Part shown: positions 41,808-49,864 of the stretch, piece by piece
How the letters are laid out: the number at the start of each line of letters is the position of its first letter
How positions within the stretch are numbered: position 1 is the first letter of the stretch
Assembly (NCBI RefSeq): GCF_050107715.1
Contig: NZ_JBNILN010000002.1
Span: forward strand, 1-64,000
Length of the DNA stretch: 64,000 bases
Direction of reading: 5' to 3'
Source: Metabacillus_B sp050107715
GTDB taxonomy: Bacteria; Bacillota; Bacilli; Bacillales; Bacillaceae
Notes under the pieces: generated by a model
What the model was told of the DNA's origin: nothing
Databases searched by the model: none
The model's input: the letters and a program-made list of their open reading frames with translations, nothing else
Made by a program: the position numbers and the translations under genes

Positions 41808-41977
41808 AATAGAGGCTGACCCGCTTCGCGTTAAAAAGGCAGGAGACTGGCATTGCACCTGTCCATGTTTTTACTGCCCTACTAATGCTTCCACACCTTC
41901 CCTAACGGTCAATCATATATAAGTTTCCTCGTCTGTTTAACATAGTAAAGCTCCATCTATCTCCCCGGCAATTTCTT

Positions 41978-43150
41978 TTAGTTACTCGAAATAATTCTCT
42001 CTGCTGCCTGCCTTGCACCGGCTATGTTTCTTGAGATAGGACCAATTTCAAGCTCAGCAAGCGCGCCCATGACATAGAGGGAGGGAGCCCATTCGAGCTT
42101 CTCTGTGACGATCGGAAAGCCGCATTCTGCGCATGGGAGGTTTTCATTCTTTATTAACGGAGCCAGTAAATCCGCTCCTGGAATTTTGTTCTCAAAGCCA
42201 GTAGCGAACAATATTGTCCCTGCCTGAACGGAAGGTTCCTGATCAAAAAAGCTAATCCTGTATAAGTGGCTGTTCACTTTATCGATAGAAGAAGGATTTC
42301 CGTAAGCAACGCTTAGTTTCTTTTCCGCTTCGAGCCGGCGCAGCTTCAGTGAGAGTTCTCTTGACATCGAGCCCTTGTGTCTCGCCTCTTTAATTTTTCT
42401 GCGGCGCTCTGAATAGCAGCGGATTTTTCGGAAAGGGGCTTGGTTTTTTTCCCCGATCCAGGCTGGATCACTGTCGAAATCCATGATCCGGTGCTTATGC
42501 CGGATGATTTGATGAATGTTCCCCGGGTAAAGCCCGGCAAGCTTAATTAGGAGGTGGGCTGCGGTAATCCCTCCGCCAATCACTGTAATGGGACCCTTTA
42601 GTTGATGGAGAGGGGGCAGATGATCGTTAAAGATGTGATACACCTGCTCTGTGCAGCTACAGGCATAGTCTTCAGCCCATTTCGGCAGTGCGGGCTGTTC
42701 TCCAATCCCAATAGCCAGAATCACATTTTTAGAGTCATAAAACTGACCGGATTCGACAGTGATTCGCCATTTTTGGCCATCACGGACAATTGACTTCGCC
42801 CGATCTTGAATCCAGCTGGATTGCAGTCCGGCTGATTCAATTAGCTGATCAGAATGCTCATTAAATAAATTTAACGCAGGCCTCTTGTAGCGGCCGTAGA
42901 ATAAACCGGAGCTCTCCTTTTCTTTAGCGTATTTCAGCAGTCCAAATGGATCGCACTCTAGGTGATGAACAGATGGAGACCTGAGAAAGGGCATGGAAAT
43001 GAGCGATGTGCATTTTTTCCAATGGGCGAGCGGTTCAGAATTAGGGTCAATAATCCGGATGTCCTCTACTGAGGCTTTCCTGCTTTCAATTAAAAACGAC
43101 GCGGCTGCAATTCCCTGAATACCGCCTCCAATAATCGTCCATTCTAGCAT
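41978..43150 (-). CDS. FAD/NAD(P)-binding monooxygenase-like protein, Zur-associated
   Basis: 390 residues from the ATG at 43150, which has AGGAGGA before it; the longer frame from 43222 starts within the promoter. N-terminal FAD-binding motif IIGGGIQGIAAASFLIE, a middle NILAIGIGEQPALPKW-type loop, and a second dinucleotide fold (GPITVIGGGITAAHLLIKLA), ending in ATGFENKIPG. This two-fold layout resembles N-hydroxylating monooxygenases (SidA/lysine-6-hydroxylase) and related oxidoreductases. Substrate unknown. A Zur palindrome lies on its promoter, and ycgRQ are divergent. A metallophore-related role is a possible inference, not shown. Confidence 0.8.
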   Translation of the reverse strand: MLEWTIIGGGIQGIAAASFLIESRKASVEDIRIIDPNSEPLAHWKKCTSLISMPFLRSPSVHHLECDPFGLLKYAKEKESSGLFYGRYKRPALNLFNEHSDQLIESAGLQSSWIQDRAKSIVRDGQKWRITVESGQFYDSKNVILAIGIGEQPALPKWAEDYACSCTEQVYHIFNDHLPPLHQLKGPITVIGGGITAAHLLIKLAGLYPGNIHQIIRHKHRIMDFDSDPAWIGEKNQAPFRKIRCYSERRRKIKEARHKGSMSRELSLKLRRLEAEKKLSVAYGNPSSIDKVNSHLYRISFFDQEPSVQAGTILFATGFENKIPGADLLAPLIKNENLPCAECGFPIVTEKLEWAPSLYVMGALAELEIGPISRNIAGARQAAERIISSN

Positions 43151-43169
43151 ACTATCTTCCTCCTGAAAT

Positions 43170-43219
43170 AAAACGAAATTATTACGATTTATATTAACGG
43201 ATTCTATTCCGTTTTTCAA
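43170..43219 (-). promoter_or_regulatory. Promoter and Zur operator between the FAD gene and ycgRQ
   Basis: On the minus strand TTGAAA (43214-43219), 17 bases and TAATAT (43191-43196) make a clear promoter for the FAD gene. Immediately downstream is a Zur palindrome at 43170-43190 with arms AAATCGTAA and TTTCGTTTT around TAA. ycgR starts 119 bases away in the other direction and may share this operator. Confidence 0.83.
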
Positions 43220-43308
43220 CAATCCTTGTTAAACTGTATATGCTCAATCATATCCGGTGGACAATGCTCATATCATTTATCTAAGAACTGATTTAGGAGA
43301 TTAATAGA

Positions 43309-44310
43309 ATGAACCTACAAAAAAAATCATGGATAAGAGATTTAGCTTCGTATATTTTAATTGCAATTTTTCTTTACTTATTCCTGTTTGCGGATGTGCA
43401 TATGGATACATGGAATATTCCATCCTATATGCTCACGATCAATACGATTTTTCTAAGCATTATCCTTGAAGCTATCCCGTTTATTATTCTCGGAGTATTT
43501 GTTTCCGCCCTGATTCAAGTTTTTGTGTCCGAGGAAACCGTACAGCGGCTAATCCCGAAAAACCCACTGCTGGCTCTTTTTCCCGCTTCCTTGCTCGGCA
43601 TTATTTTTCCAGTCTGCGAGTGTGCCATTGTGCCCGTTGTCAGAAGGCTGATTAAAAAAGGGATGCCGCTGCACACAGGGATGGTCTTTCTGGCGGCCGG
43701 GCCTGTATTGAATCCTGTTGTATTTGCTTCTACCTATTACGCATTTCAATCCAACCCTCAAATTGCTTATGGAAGAATGGGACTGGCATTCATATCAGCC
43801 CTGCTGATAGGGCTCATTATTTATTTGGTGTTCAGGAACTCAGATCAGCTTAAAAGGTCAGTCCCTGCTGCTGATGAGCATGGGGATCATTCAGAAGTAG
43901 AACCAAGCAGATTTAAAGCAACTCTATATCATGCAGCCGACGAGTTTTTTGATATGGGAAAATATTTAATCTTCGGAGCTGCGATTGCAAGTTTATTTCA
44001 GACCTTCCTTGACCGGTCTGTTTTGGAGTCAATCGGTTCCAATGACTTGCAGTCTCCGGTAATTATGATGGCATTTGCCTATATCCTTTCCTTATGCTCC
44101 GAAGCAGATGCCTTCGTGGCCGCTTCCTTCGGCGGAATGTTCTCTGCAGGAGCCATTCTCTCGTTTCTAGTTTACGGACCCATGATTGATTTGAAAAATA
44201 CAATCATGCTCCTTGCTTATTTTCGCACAAAGTTTGTATTCGTCCTGTTGCTGGTCATTACAGCGGTCGTGTATGGAGTTATTTTAATTTATCAAGTATT
44301 GATGGTTTAA
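43309..44310 (+). CDS. ycgR: UPF0718 permease (YcgR type)
   Basis: 333-residue integral membrane protein with about eight membrane segments in two groups joined by a cytoplasmic loop (residues 180-200). Conserved family motif FPVCECAIVPVVRRLIKKG with its paired cysteines, and a second one LCSEADAFVAASFGG. It forms a pair with ycgQ downstream (12-base gap). The pair is widespread in Firmicutes and often predicted to be Zur-regulated, so metal (zinc) transport or insertion has been suggested. Direct evidence here is the Zur box in the divergent upstream region. Confidence 0.85.
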   Translation: MNLQKKSWIRDLASYILIAIFLYLFLFADVHMDTWNIPSYMLTINTIFLSIILEAIPFIILGVFVSALIQVFVSEETVQRLIPKNPLLALFPASLLGIIFPVCECAIVPVVRRLIKKGMPLHTGMVFLAAGPVLNPVVFASTYYAFQSNPQIAYGRMGLAFISALLIGLIIYLVFRNSDQLKRSVPAADEHGDHSEVEPSRFKATLYHAADEFFDMGKYLIFGAAIASLFQTFLDRSVLESIGSNDLQSPVIMMAFAYILSLCSEADAFVAASFGGMFSAGAILSFLVYGPMIDLKNTIMLLAYFRTKFVFVLLLVITAVVYGVILIYQVLMV

Positions 44311-44322
44311 GGAGGTGCACTC

Positions 44323-45297
44323 ATGGAGGAAAAGGATTTTAAATTTCATCTGTTTGTAAGAGGAACGATTTTAACAGGGTTTTCTATGCTGATTTTTAAA
44401 TTGATGATTACTGGAAACATCCAGAACTTTATTGCACCCCGAATGATCCCGTTTATGTATTTTGCTATGCTTGTGTTTCTCATACTTGGCATGATGCAGA
44501 TGTGGAGGAGCGGTTCCAAGAAGCAGGAAAAGAGTGCCTGCGGATGCGGAGTGGACCATAGTCCCCCTAAAAAGCCTTGGGTGTCTGTCGCCATCTATCT
44601 TATTTTTATCTTTCCGGTCTTAACCGGCTTTATGTTCCCGGAGGTCATCCTTGACAGTTCAGTAGCCGAAAAAAGAGGATTTAAATCAGGTATTGCAAGA
44701 GCAGCTTCAAGTAATAGCCAACCGGAGGAGGGCAAGGATACAAGCCTTGCAGAGGCATATATGGAGGATCCGGAAGGCTACATGAAGCAATTGGAAGAAA
44801 GAACAAAAGCCACGGAGGAAGAAACGAAAAAAGCCCGTGAGGAAATGCTTCAGGCAAATCCTGATGGAGTCATCGTTGAGGATGAAGTGATTGAAAAAGC
44901 TTACAGTAAAAAAGAAAAAGAAATGAGAAAGCAAGAGCTTCTTTCGTTCAAGGATGATGATTTTATTCAAATGACCAACATCCTCGATGAGAATCCCCAA
45001 ATGTATAAAGGCAAGAAAGTAAAGCTGAAAGGATTTGTGTATCGCGAGCCGGGTTTTTCTGATCATCAGCTTGCCATTGCCCGCTTTGGCATATCATGCT
45101 GTGTGGCGGATGCCACGGTTTATGGAATGATTGGAGAATATGAGGAAGCGGAAAAATTTAAAAAAGATGAATGGATCGAAGTGGAAGGCATTCTTTCTCA
45201 TGCTGACTTTAATGGAAAAGAACTGCCTGTCATAAGCATCACGAACATTCAAAAAATCAAGCAGCCTGACACACCCTATGTGTACGAAAATTATTAA
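44323..45297 (+). CDS. ycgQ: TIGR03943 family protein (YcgQ type)
   Basis: 324 residues. Three or four N-terminal membrane segments with a short Cys/His cluster between them (SACGCGVDHSPP), then an extracytoplasmic charged coiled-coil linker (LEERTKATEEETKKAREEML) and a C-terminal OB-like domain (KVKLKGFVYREPG, FGISCCVADATVYGMI, WIEVEGIL). The Cys pairs could bind metal. It is the usual partner of the YcgR permease. RBS AAGGAGGTG. A hairpin AGCAGTTG/CAACTGCT after the stop (45311-45341) may be its terminator. Confidence 0.85.
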   Translation: MEEKDFKFHLFVRGTILTGFSMLIFKLMITGNIQNFIAPRMIPFMYFAMLVFLILGMMQMWRSGSKKQEKSACGCGVDHSPPKKPWVSVAIYLIFIFPVLTGFMFPEVILDSSVAEKRGFKSGIARAASSNSQPEEGKDTSLAEAYMEDPEGYMKQLEERTKATEEETKKAREEMLQANPDGVIVEDEVIEKAYSKKEKEMRKQELLSFKDDDFIQMTNILDENPQMYKGKKVKLKGFVYREPGFSDHQLAIARFGISCCVADATVYGMIGEYEEAEKFKKDEWIEVEGILSHADFNGKELPVISITNIQKIKQPDTPYVYENY

Positions 45298-45643
45298 CGC
45301 TGCCAATATTAGCAGTTGTAAGCTTCCGGGCTGCAACTGCTTAATTATTCTTAATCTGCTGTGGGGTCTCTGACGAGTCGTGCGGGTCCTAAACATTGAG
45401 GAATAACATAAATATCAAAAAATCCAAACAAAGCAAATCACAAATCGTTGATGATGCATATAGCAGCGCTTTTTCAGCTGATAGGATTCGCTGTATTAGT
45501 TCATACACCATTAGAAAATAAAGCCTCATTGTTTTCTGGTCCACTGCTCGTAAAAGAAATGCTCGAATAAAGAAGAAACGCTAGAAAAAACAGGATGCAG
45601 ATTTGAGTGATTTAGTTAGTTCAAACTGCAATAGCGGGTTCGG
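45298..45643. other. Intergenic region after ycgQ
   Basis: About 345 bases. Contains the possible ycgQ terminator hairpin (45311-45341). A 39-codon open frame at 45451 (MMHIAALFQLIGFAVLVHTP...) has no ribosome binding site and may be a degraded remnant of a membrane protein gene or chance. Nothing else recognised. Confidence 0.4.
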
Positions 45644-45874
45644 TTACCCATCTGTTTTTTTTATATCTTTGCCAGTCTTTTTGATTGCGTCCAAATTGGT
45701 TATCCAAAGGATGCTTACCCCTAAATAGTAAATCCCTAGGATTGAGAGGTGATCGGAAAGAACCTCCCACCAGTTCTTCGAAAGCCCAAAGATTCCCCAC
45801 ACTAAATTTGAAATAAGATAGATGAGCGGGCCGGCTAAATGGACCATGAAATATAGCATTTTTTCAAAACTCAT
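45644..45874 (-). CDS. Small two-helix membrane protein, unknown function
   Basis: 76 residues with hydrophobic segments around LAGPLIYLISNLVWGIFGL and LSILGIYYLGVSILWI, then a basic tail (KKTGKDIKKTDG). GAAAGGAC upstream of the ATG. No family recognised. Single gene between ycgQ and the divergent ppaC. Confidence 0.65.
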   Translation of the reverse strand: MSFEKMLYFMVHLAGPLIYLISNLVWGIFGLSKNWWEVLSDHLSILGIYYLGVSILWITNLDAIKKTGKDIKKTDG

Positions 45875-46125
45875 AACTGAATCGTCCTTTCTTATCTCTT
45901 CCTTTATAGGATATGTGTAAAAAGCTGTAAATCCTACAGCAATTGTACCTAAAGCGCAGTGAACAGGGAGTTTAGCTGCTCTATTTTCTTCTGTAAGATG
46001 TCTCTATAGCTAAGGTCTTTTGATTTTGCCGTTAAAATGTTCGGAATATGATAAAATAGAGTTCGAAAGCAGGGAGGAACAGCTGACTCTGCAACAATTC
46101 TATTTATAGCAAGGAGCAGGATACG

Positions 46126-47064
46126 ATGGAAAAAGTATTGGTATTCGGTCATAAAAATCCAGACACAGATACGATTTGTTCAAGCATTGCATATGCAGAG
46201 CTTAAAAACAAGCTAGGTATGAATGCTGAGCCGGTGCGTCTGGGTGCGATCAACGGTGAGACTCAATTTGCTCTGGATGCGTTTCATACGCAGGCTCCCC
46301 GTTTAGTGGAAAAGGTTTCAGCGGAGGCAAACGAAGTCATCCTTGTTGACCATAACGAGCGTCAGCAAAGCGCTGATGATATTACGGAAGTAACGGTTAT
46401 TGAAGTAATCGATCATCACCGTATTGCCAACTTTGAAACAAGCGATCCTTTGTACTACCGGGCAGAGCCGGTTGGATGCACGACAACGATTTTAAATAAG
46501 ATGTATAAAGAGAATGGAATACAGATTGAAAAGAATACTGCTGGTTTGATGCTTTCAGCAATCATCTCAGATTCTCTTCTTTTCAAATCGCCTACCTGCA
46601 CGGAACAGGATATTGCAGCAGCGAAAGAACTTGCTGAAATCGCCGGTGTAGATCTGGAAAGCTACGGTTTGGACATGCTTAAAGCAGGTGCAGATTTAAG
46701 CAGCAAAACAGTGGATGAGCTGATTTCTCTGGATGCTAAAGAATTTCAAATGGGAACACGCCGTGTGGAAATCGCACAAGTCAATGCTGTCGATCCTAAT
46801 GATATCCTTGTGCGTCAAAAAGAGATAGAAGCGGCCATTGCGAACGCCGTTTCTGAAAAAGGATTGGATCTGTTTCTGTTTGTTGTGACAGATATTCTGG
46901 AAAGTGATTCGATTGCTCTTGCAGCAGGAAGAGATACGGCGGCTGTTGAGCTTGCCTATAACGTAAAAATGGAAGACAGCAGAGCCCTTCTAAAAGGGGT
47001 TGTTTCCCGCAAGAAACAAATTGTACCGATCTTAACGGAAACCTTAAGCAGCACAAACAGCTAA
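46126..47064 (+). CDS. ppaC: Manganese-dependent inorganic pyrophosphatase PpaC
   Basis: 312-residue DHH-family class C pyrophosphatase, which hydrolyses PPi and needs Mn(II). Active-site motifs: GHKNPDTDTICSS, LVDHNERQQS, the DHH motif in VIDHHRIANFET, and a C-terminal substrate-binding SRKKQIVP. AAGGAGCAGG precedes the ATG. Terminator follows. Its Mn need links it to the mntABCD transporter encoded 18 kb away. Confidence 0.96.
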   Translation: MEKVLVFGHKNPDTDTICSSIAYAELKNKLGMNAEPVRLGAINGETQFALDAFHTQAPRLVEKVSAEANEVILVDHNERQQSADDITEVTVIEVIDHHRIANFETSDPLYYRAEPVGCTTTILNKMYKENGIQIEKNTAGLMLSAIISDSLLFKSPTCTEQDIAAAKELAEIAGVDLESYGLDMLKAGADLSSKTVDELISLDAKEFQMGTRRVEIAQVNAVDPNDILVRQKEIEAAIANAVSEKGLDLFLFVVTDILESDSIALAAGRDTAAVELAYNVKMEDSRALLKGVVSRKKQIVPILTETLSSTNS

Positions 47065-47066
47065 GC

Positions 47067-47103
47067 AAAAACCGGCAGATTCCAATTGAATCTGCCGGTT
47101 TTT
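47067..47103 (+). terminator. Terminator after ppaC
   Basis: Perfect 16-bp stem AAAACCGGCAGATTC / GAATCTGCCGGTTTT with loop CAATT, then TTA. Beyond it, to 47385, I see only a weak hairpin (AGAACCG...CGGTTCT, 47253-47273) and no gene. Confidence 0.94.
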
Positions 47104-47385
47104 ATGTAAATAGGATTTTTTTAAGGTGCGGCTAATTTTAAGCTGGCACCAGCCTTATTGGCTGTTTATTTAAATTCTGTACTACATCAAGAATAAAAAG
47201 CAAAATCTCGCAGGATTCTGGCTTCAAACCTTTCGTCTATTTAACGAAGAAAGAACCGATCTGAGCCGGTTCTGAGAATAAAAATCAATTATGTAGCACC
47301 TATACAGTGTTAGCCCTTCCTCTCAAACACCCTTGCAGCCCCGAAGCTGCGCCAGTTGAATAAGTGCCCCCGTTTGCAATGGCAG

Positions 47386-47532
47386 CTAAAGTCTTTTTCG
47401 CTTTACAAATTTAACGACAAACAATGCTGCTACAATAATAAGAATCAAATTGATTGCTCCGCCTGCCAGTTTAAATATTAATCCGACCAGCCATACAACT
47501 AACAGTATTGAAATAATGGTCCAAAGCATCAT
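47386..47532 (-). CDS. lmo0937-type small membrane protein (DUF5670-like)
   Basis: A 48-residue protein made almost entirely of two membrane helices: MMLWTIISILLVVWLVGLIF, a glycine turn KLAGGAIN, LILIIVAALFVV, and a basic end KFVKRKRL. This composition and order match the lmo0937 family of tiny membrane proteins. AAGGAG lies six bases before the first ATG. A SigmaB-type promoter lies upstream, as is known for lmo0937 in Listeria, suggesting stress induction. Function unknown. Confidence 0.8.
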   Translation of the reverse strand: MMLWTIISILLVVWLVGLIFKLAGGAINLILIIVAALFVVKFVKRKRL

Positions 47533-47566
47533 GCATTCTCCTTTGTCACCTTACTGTATAGATAAG

Positions 47567-47592
47567 ATTCCCCGGACTGCTAAAAATAAAAC
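47567..47592 (-). promoter_or_regulatory. SigmaB-type promoter for the lmo0937-like gene
   Basis: On the minus strand GTTTTA (47587-47592), 14 bases and GGGAAT (47567-47572) fit the SigmaB consensus GTTTWW-N12-15-GGGWAW. The dps gene 600 bases away has the same signature with the same spacing. Confidence 0.7.
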
Positions 47593-47861
47593 CTGATGGA
47601 GCCTACTTAAGGCAAAATGTTTCAATACGTTCTTTTCTTAAGGATGGTTGATTTCGATAAATGGATATAAGAGGTGGTGGGAGCCGGACATGGAGCTCCC
47701 GCAGGCAGGCTGCGGCAACGATGGCAATCAGCGTGCCCGGAGGTTTTCAGGACAGGGATATGGACCAGGATATGGACCAACCGTACCGAGAGGTGACTTG
47801 ATTGGAAAAATTCAGGCTGAAGAGTCCTGTTCTAATCAGCGATGTTTGAAGAGGATGCCTG
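47593..47861. other. Region without a firm gene before ytzI
   Basis: A plus-strand frame (ATG 47690, ribosome binding site-like AAGAGGTGGT upstream) would encode a Gly/Tyr/Pro-rich segment (GQGYGPGYGPTVPRGDLIG) and then run into the convergent ytzI gene. The composition recalls small spore or surface proteins, but the frame is not convincing. Confidence 0.25.
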
Positions 47862-48020
47862 CTATTCATCAGGGTTTTGATGTTTGCTTTTGGTACAAGG
47901 ATCTTCCTCAAGCCGGTCAACCGTATGTTTGAATTTATAGGCTTTGTTAGTCGTAATGACACTTAAAGCTAAAACGATCAAGACAATGGCAATACAGATG
48001 GCAAGGATCCACCAGTACAC
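47862..48020 (-). CDS. ytzI: YtzI family small membrane protein
   Basis: 52 residues from a GTG at 48020, preceded by AAGGGGGCT. One N-terminal membrane helix (ILAICIAIVLIVLALSVI) followed by TTNKAYKFKHTVDRLEEDP, the YtzI family signature. A longer frame up to 48152 lacks a ribosome binding site and would overlap dps. B. subtilis has ytzI in the dps-ytkA area. Function unknown. Confidence 0.75.
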   Translation of the reverse strand: MYWWILAICIAIVLIVLALSVITTNKAYKFKHTVDRLEEDPCTKSKHQNPDE

Positions 48021-48091
48021 GGGATAGCCCCCTTTTGGTGTATGTATAGCGCTTTCTTCTATTTTAACACTGAAGACGGATATTGAATCAA

Positions 48092-48117
48092 GTTTGAAGA
48101 CAACATAAAAAGGGAAT
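48092..48117 (+). promoter_or_regulatory. SigmaB-type promoter of dps
   Basis: GTTTGA at 48092-48097, 14 bases and GGGAAT at 48112-48117 match the SigmaB consensus. B. subtilis dps is a known SigmaB general-stress gene. The start codon is 35 bases downstream of the -10. Confidence 0.75.
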
Positions 48118-48151
48118 TTTAATTTTAACTTATCATTAGAGGAGGATTTCA

Positions 48152-48592
48152 ATGTCTCAAAAATTATTAGACACAGTTAATAAGCAGGTAGCAAATTGGA
48201 CCGTATTGTATGTGAAGCTACATAGTTACCATTGGTATGTAACCGGAAAAGACTTTTTCACCCTTCACGAAAAATTTGAGGAATTTTACAATGAGGCAGG
48301 AACCAATGTCGATGAGCTGGCTGAAAGACTGCTTGCCCTGGAAGGAAAACCAGTAGCTACGATGAAAGGCTGCCTGGAGCTCTCTTCCATACAGGAAGCA
48401 GATGGCGGAGAAACAGCTGAGCAAATGGTGCAGCAGCTGCACACCGATTTTACAACAGTGGCAGATGAGCTGAAGGAAGGCATGGATCTGGCAGCTGAGG
48501 TTGGGGATGAAACAACCGGCGACATGCTCCTGGCCATTCATCAGAGTCTGGAAAAGCATAATTGGATGCTTAAAGCCTATCTCGGAAAATGA
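48152..48592 (+). CDS. dps: DNA-protecting ferritin-like protein Dps
   Basis: 146 residues. Dps forms a 12-subunit shell that oxidises and stores iron and binds DNA. The ferroxidase ligands are visible in VKLHSYHWYVTGKDFFTLHE and EEFYNEAGTNVDELAERLLA, with LEGKPVATM following. Strong AGAGGAGGA before the ATG. SigmaB-type promoter upstream and terminator downstream. No PerR box seen. Confidence 0.95.
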   Translation: MSQKLLDTVNKQVANWTVLYVKLHSYHWYVTGKDFFTLHEKFEEFYNEAGTNVDELAERLLALEGKPVATMKGCLELSSIQEADGGETAEQMVQQLHTDFTTVADELKEGMDLAAEVGDETTGDMLLAIHQSLEKHNWMLKAYLGK

Positions 48593-48599
48593 TGGGGAA

Positions 48600-48624
48600 G
48601 CGGAGCCTGCTGGCTCCGTTTTTT
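48600..48624 (+). terminator. Terminator after dps
   Basis: Stem CGGAGCC-TGCT-GGCTCCG followed by TTTTTTCTTT. Confidence 0.92.
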
Positions 48625-48676
48625 CTTTCGTTCCTTACACCGGTTGTCTATTTTTTGACGCAGAAACACAAAAGCC

Positions 48677-48877
48677 TTATTCGAAGTTTTCCAGTTTTTT
48701 TAACATCGCTTCCGCTAATACCTCGCGCAGCTCCTCAGCATCTATTCTTTTCGTTAGCTGGAGTACCTCCTCCTCTGACAGCGAGTTTACGTAACTTTCG
48801 ATGGCTGCCTCCAGGTCCACAGTATCCGTTCTGAAGTTCATTTCAATATCATTTGTAAAATATTCCTTCCAATTCAT
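48677..48877 (-). CDS. Small acidic protein of unknown function (66 aa)
   Basis: Starts MNWKEYFTNDIEMNFRTDTV with AGGAGGCTTGC before the ATG. Acidic and helical (AAIESYVNSLSEEEVLQLTK, EELREVLAEAMLKKLE), no membrane span or signal. Family not recognised. Transcribed alone, convergent with dps and divergent from ytkC. Confidence 0.65.
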   Translation of the reverse strand: MNWKEYFTNDIEMNFRTDTVDLEAAIESYVNSLSEEEVLQLTKRIDAEELREVLAEAMLKKLENFE

Positions 48878-49019
48878 GCTGCAAGCCTCCTGATTTTTTG
48901 CAGATTAGCCTTTTTATTACTGGACTGTATGACTGTCCATACATTTTGATTCTGCGTCCCATAGCATAATCTATACCTTCTAAGAAAGGATGATTAACAT
49001 AAGCAAGGATGCAGATGCT

Positions 49020-49397
49020 ATGGCCCTCTATTCACTTAGTATGACCGTACTGACCTTTTTACTTGGGGAAATGGAGGAAATGCTGTATGTTCTTTTTGCA
49101 TTAATGGTAATTGGATTCGTTAGTTTTGCGATCTCCAAAGCAATCACCGGTCAGGTAACATTGCGGGACATCATAATTGAGCTCTTAAAAAAGCTGCTCG
49201 TATTAATAATGGTTGCTGTTGCCAATTTATTGGACAAGATTATACCATTAGGGTTATCTATCAGAGATTTTACGGTTGTTTTTTATATTTTCTTCGAATT
49301 GCTCTCCATTATTACGCACGTTTCCAATTCCGGACTTCCGGTTCCGCAATTTATCCGGGATGCGCTTAATGAGCTGAAAAACAGAATTAAAAAGTAA
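49020..49397 (+). CDS. ytkC: Phage holin-4 family membrane protein (YtkC-like)
   Basis: 125 residues from the ATG at 49020, with AAGGA 11 bases upstream; a longer in-frame start at 48990 has no spaced ribosome binding site. Three membrane segments, with the family blocks LLVLIMVAVANLLDKIIPLG, VFYIFFELLSIITHVSNSG and the C-terminal LPVPQFIRDALNELKNRI that mark toxin secretion/phage lysis holins (PF05105). No lysin gene is adjacent and B. subtilis has ytkC here, so it is a domesticated chromosomal gene. Role in cell lysis or export unproven. Confidence 0.75.
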   Translation: MALYSLSMTVLTFLLGEMEEMLYVLFALMVIGFVSFAISKAITGQVTLRDIIIELLKKLLVLIMVAVANLLDKIIPLGLSIRDFTVVFYIFFELLSIITHVSNSGLPVPQFIRDALNELKNRIKK

Positions 49398-49460
49398 TAT
49401 CCGCATAAATACTGGCTGCGGGCTGCAAAATAAGCAGAAAAGCCTGAGGGTGTGACGAAT

Positions 49461-49796
49461 ATGGAAAATCAAGATAAGAAAACCTACTATGTGACCGTCG
49501 GCAGCGGGGAAATTTCCAAGCTGGCTGATGCATCTGTCTGGGATTACCGGATTGAGGCCACGGATGATCAGATTGTGGAATTAAGATCCTATTTTGATGA
49601 GCAGTATGCTTCCGATTGGAAAGGATTTTTCAGGACGCATGTTCCTTACTTGCCTTATCATTTTGACCACCCTAACGATGCAGTCGATCAGGCGAATCTA
49701 AACATTTATAAAATGATCCATGAGCTGGGAGATGCTGAAGCGAAACAGCATATAGAAGACCAGAAGATTCTGAATAATATTGAAGATCAAACATAG
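49461..49796 (+). CDS. Conserved small cytoplasmic protein, unknown function
   Basis: 111 residues from ATG 49461, with GAGGGTG ten bases upstream; GTG 49452 is an alternative. N-terminal beta region YYVTVGSGEISKLADASVWDY then an acidic helical part (DQIVELRSYFDEQYASDWKG) and FFRTHVPYLPYHFDHPNDA. I recall similar short proteins in Bacillus annotated only as hypothetical or hydrolase-like, but I cannot name the family. Followed by ytkD after 68 bases. Confidence 0.7.
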   Translation: MENQDKKTYYVTVGSGEISKLADASVWDYRIEATDDQIVELRSYFDEQYASDWKGFFRTHVPYLPYHFDHPNDAVDQANLNIYKMIHELGDAEAKQHIEDQKILNNIEDQT

Positions 49797-49864
49797 TTGA
49801 ACTTATACAATGTAATCCCATTGTGATAAGATAGGATTGGAAAAGTCGAAAATAGAGGGATCAC

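Noticed and set aside
45451..45570. 39-codon ORF MMHIAALFQLIGFAV...
   Set aside because: No ribosome binding site and no family; kept only as a possible remnant.
47648..47932. Plus-strand ORF with Gly-Tyr-Pro segment
   Set aside because: It runs into ytzI on the opposite strand, its second half is the antisense of a better-supported gene, and the start is uncertain.
48090..48150. PerR box before dps
   Set aside because: No TTATAATNATTATAA-like palindrome; a SigmaB promoter explains the region.
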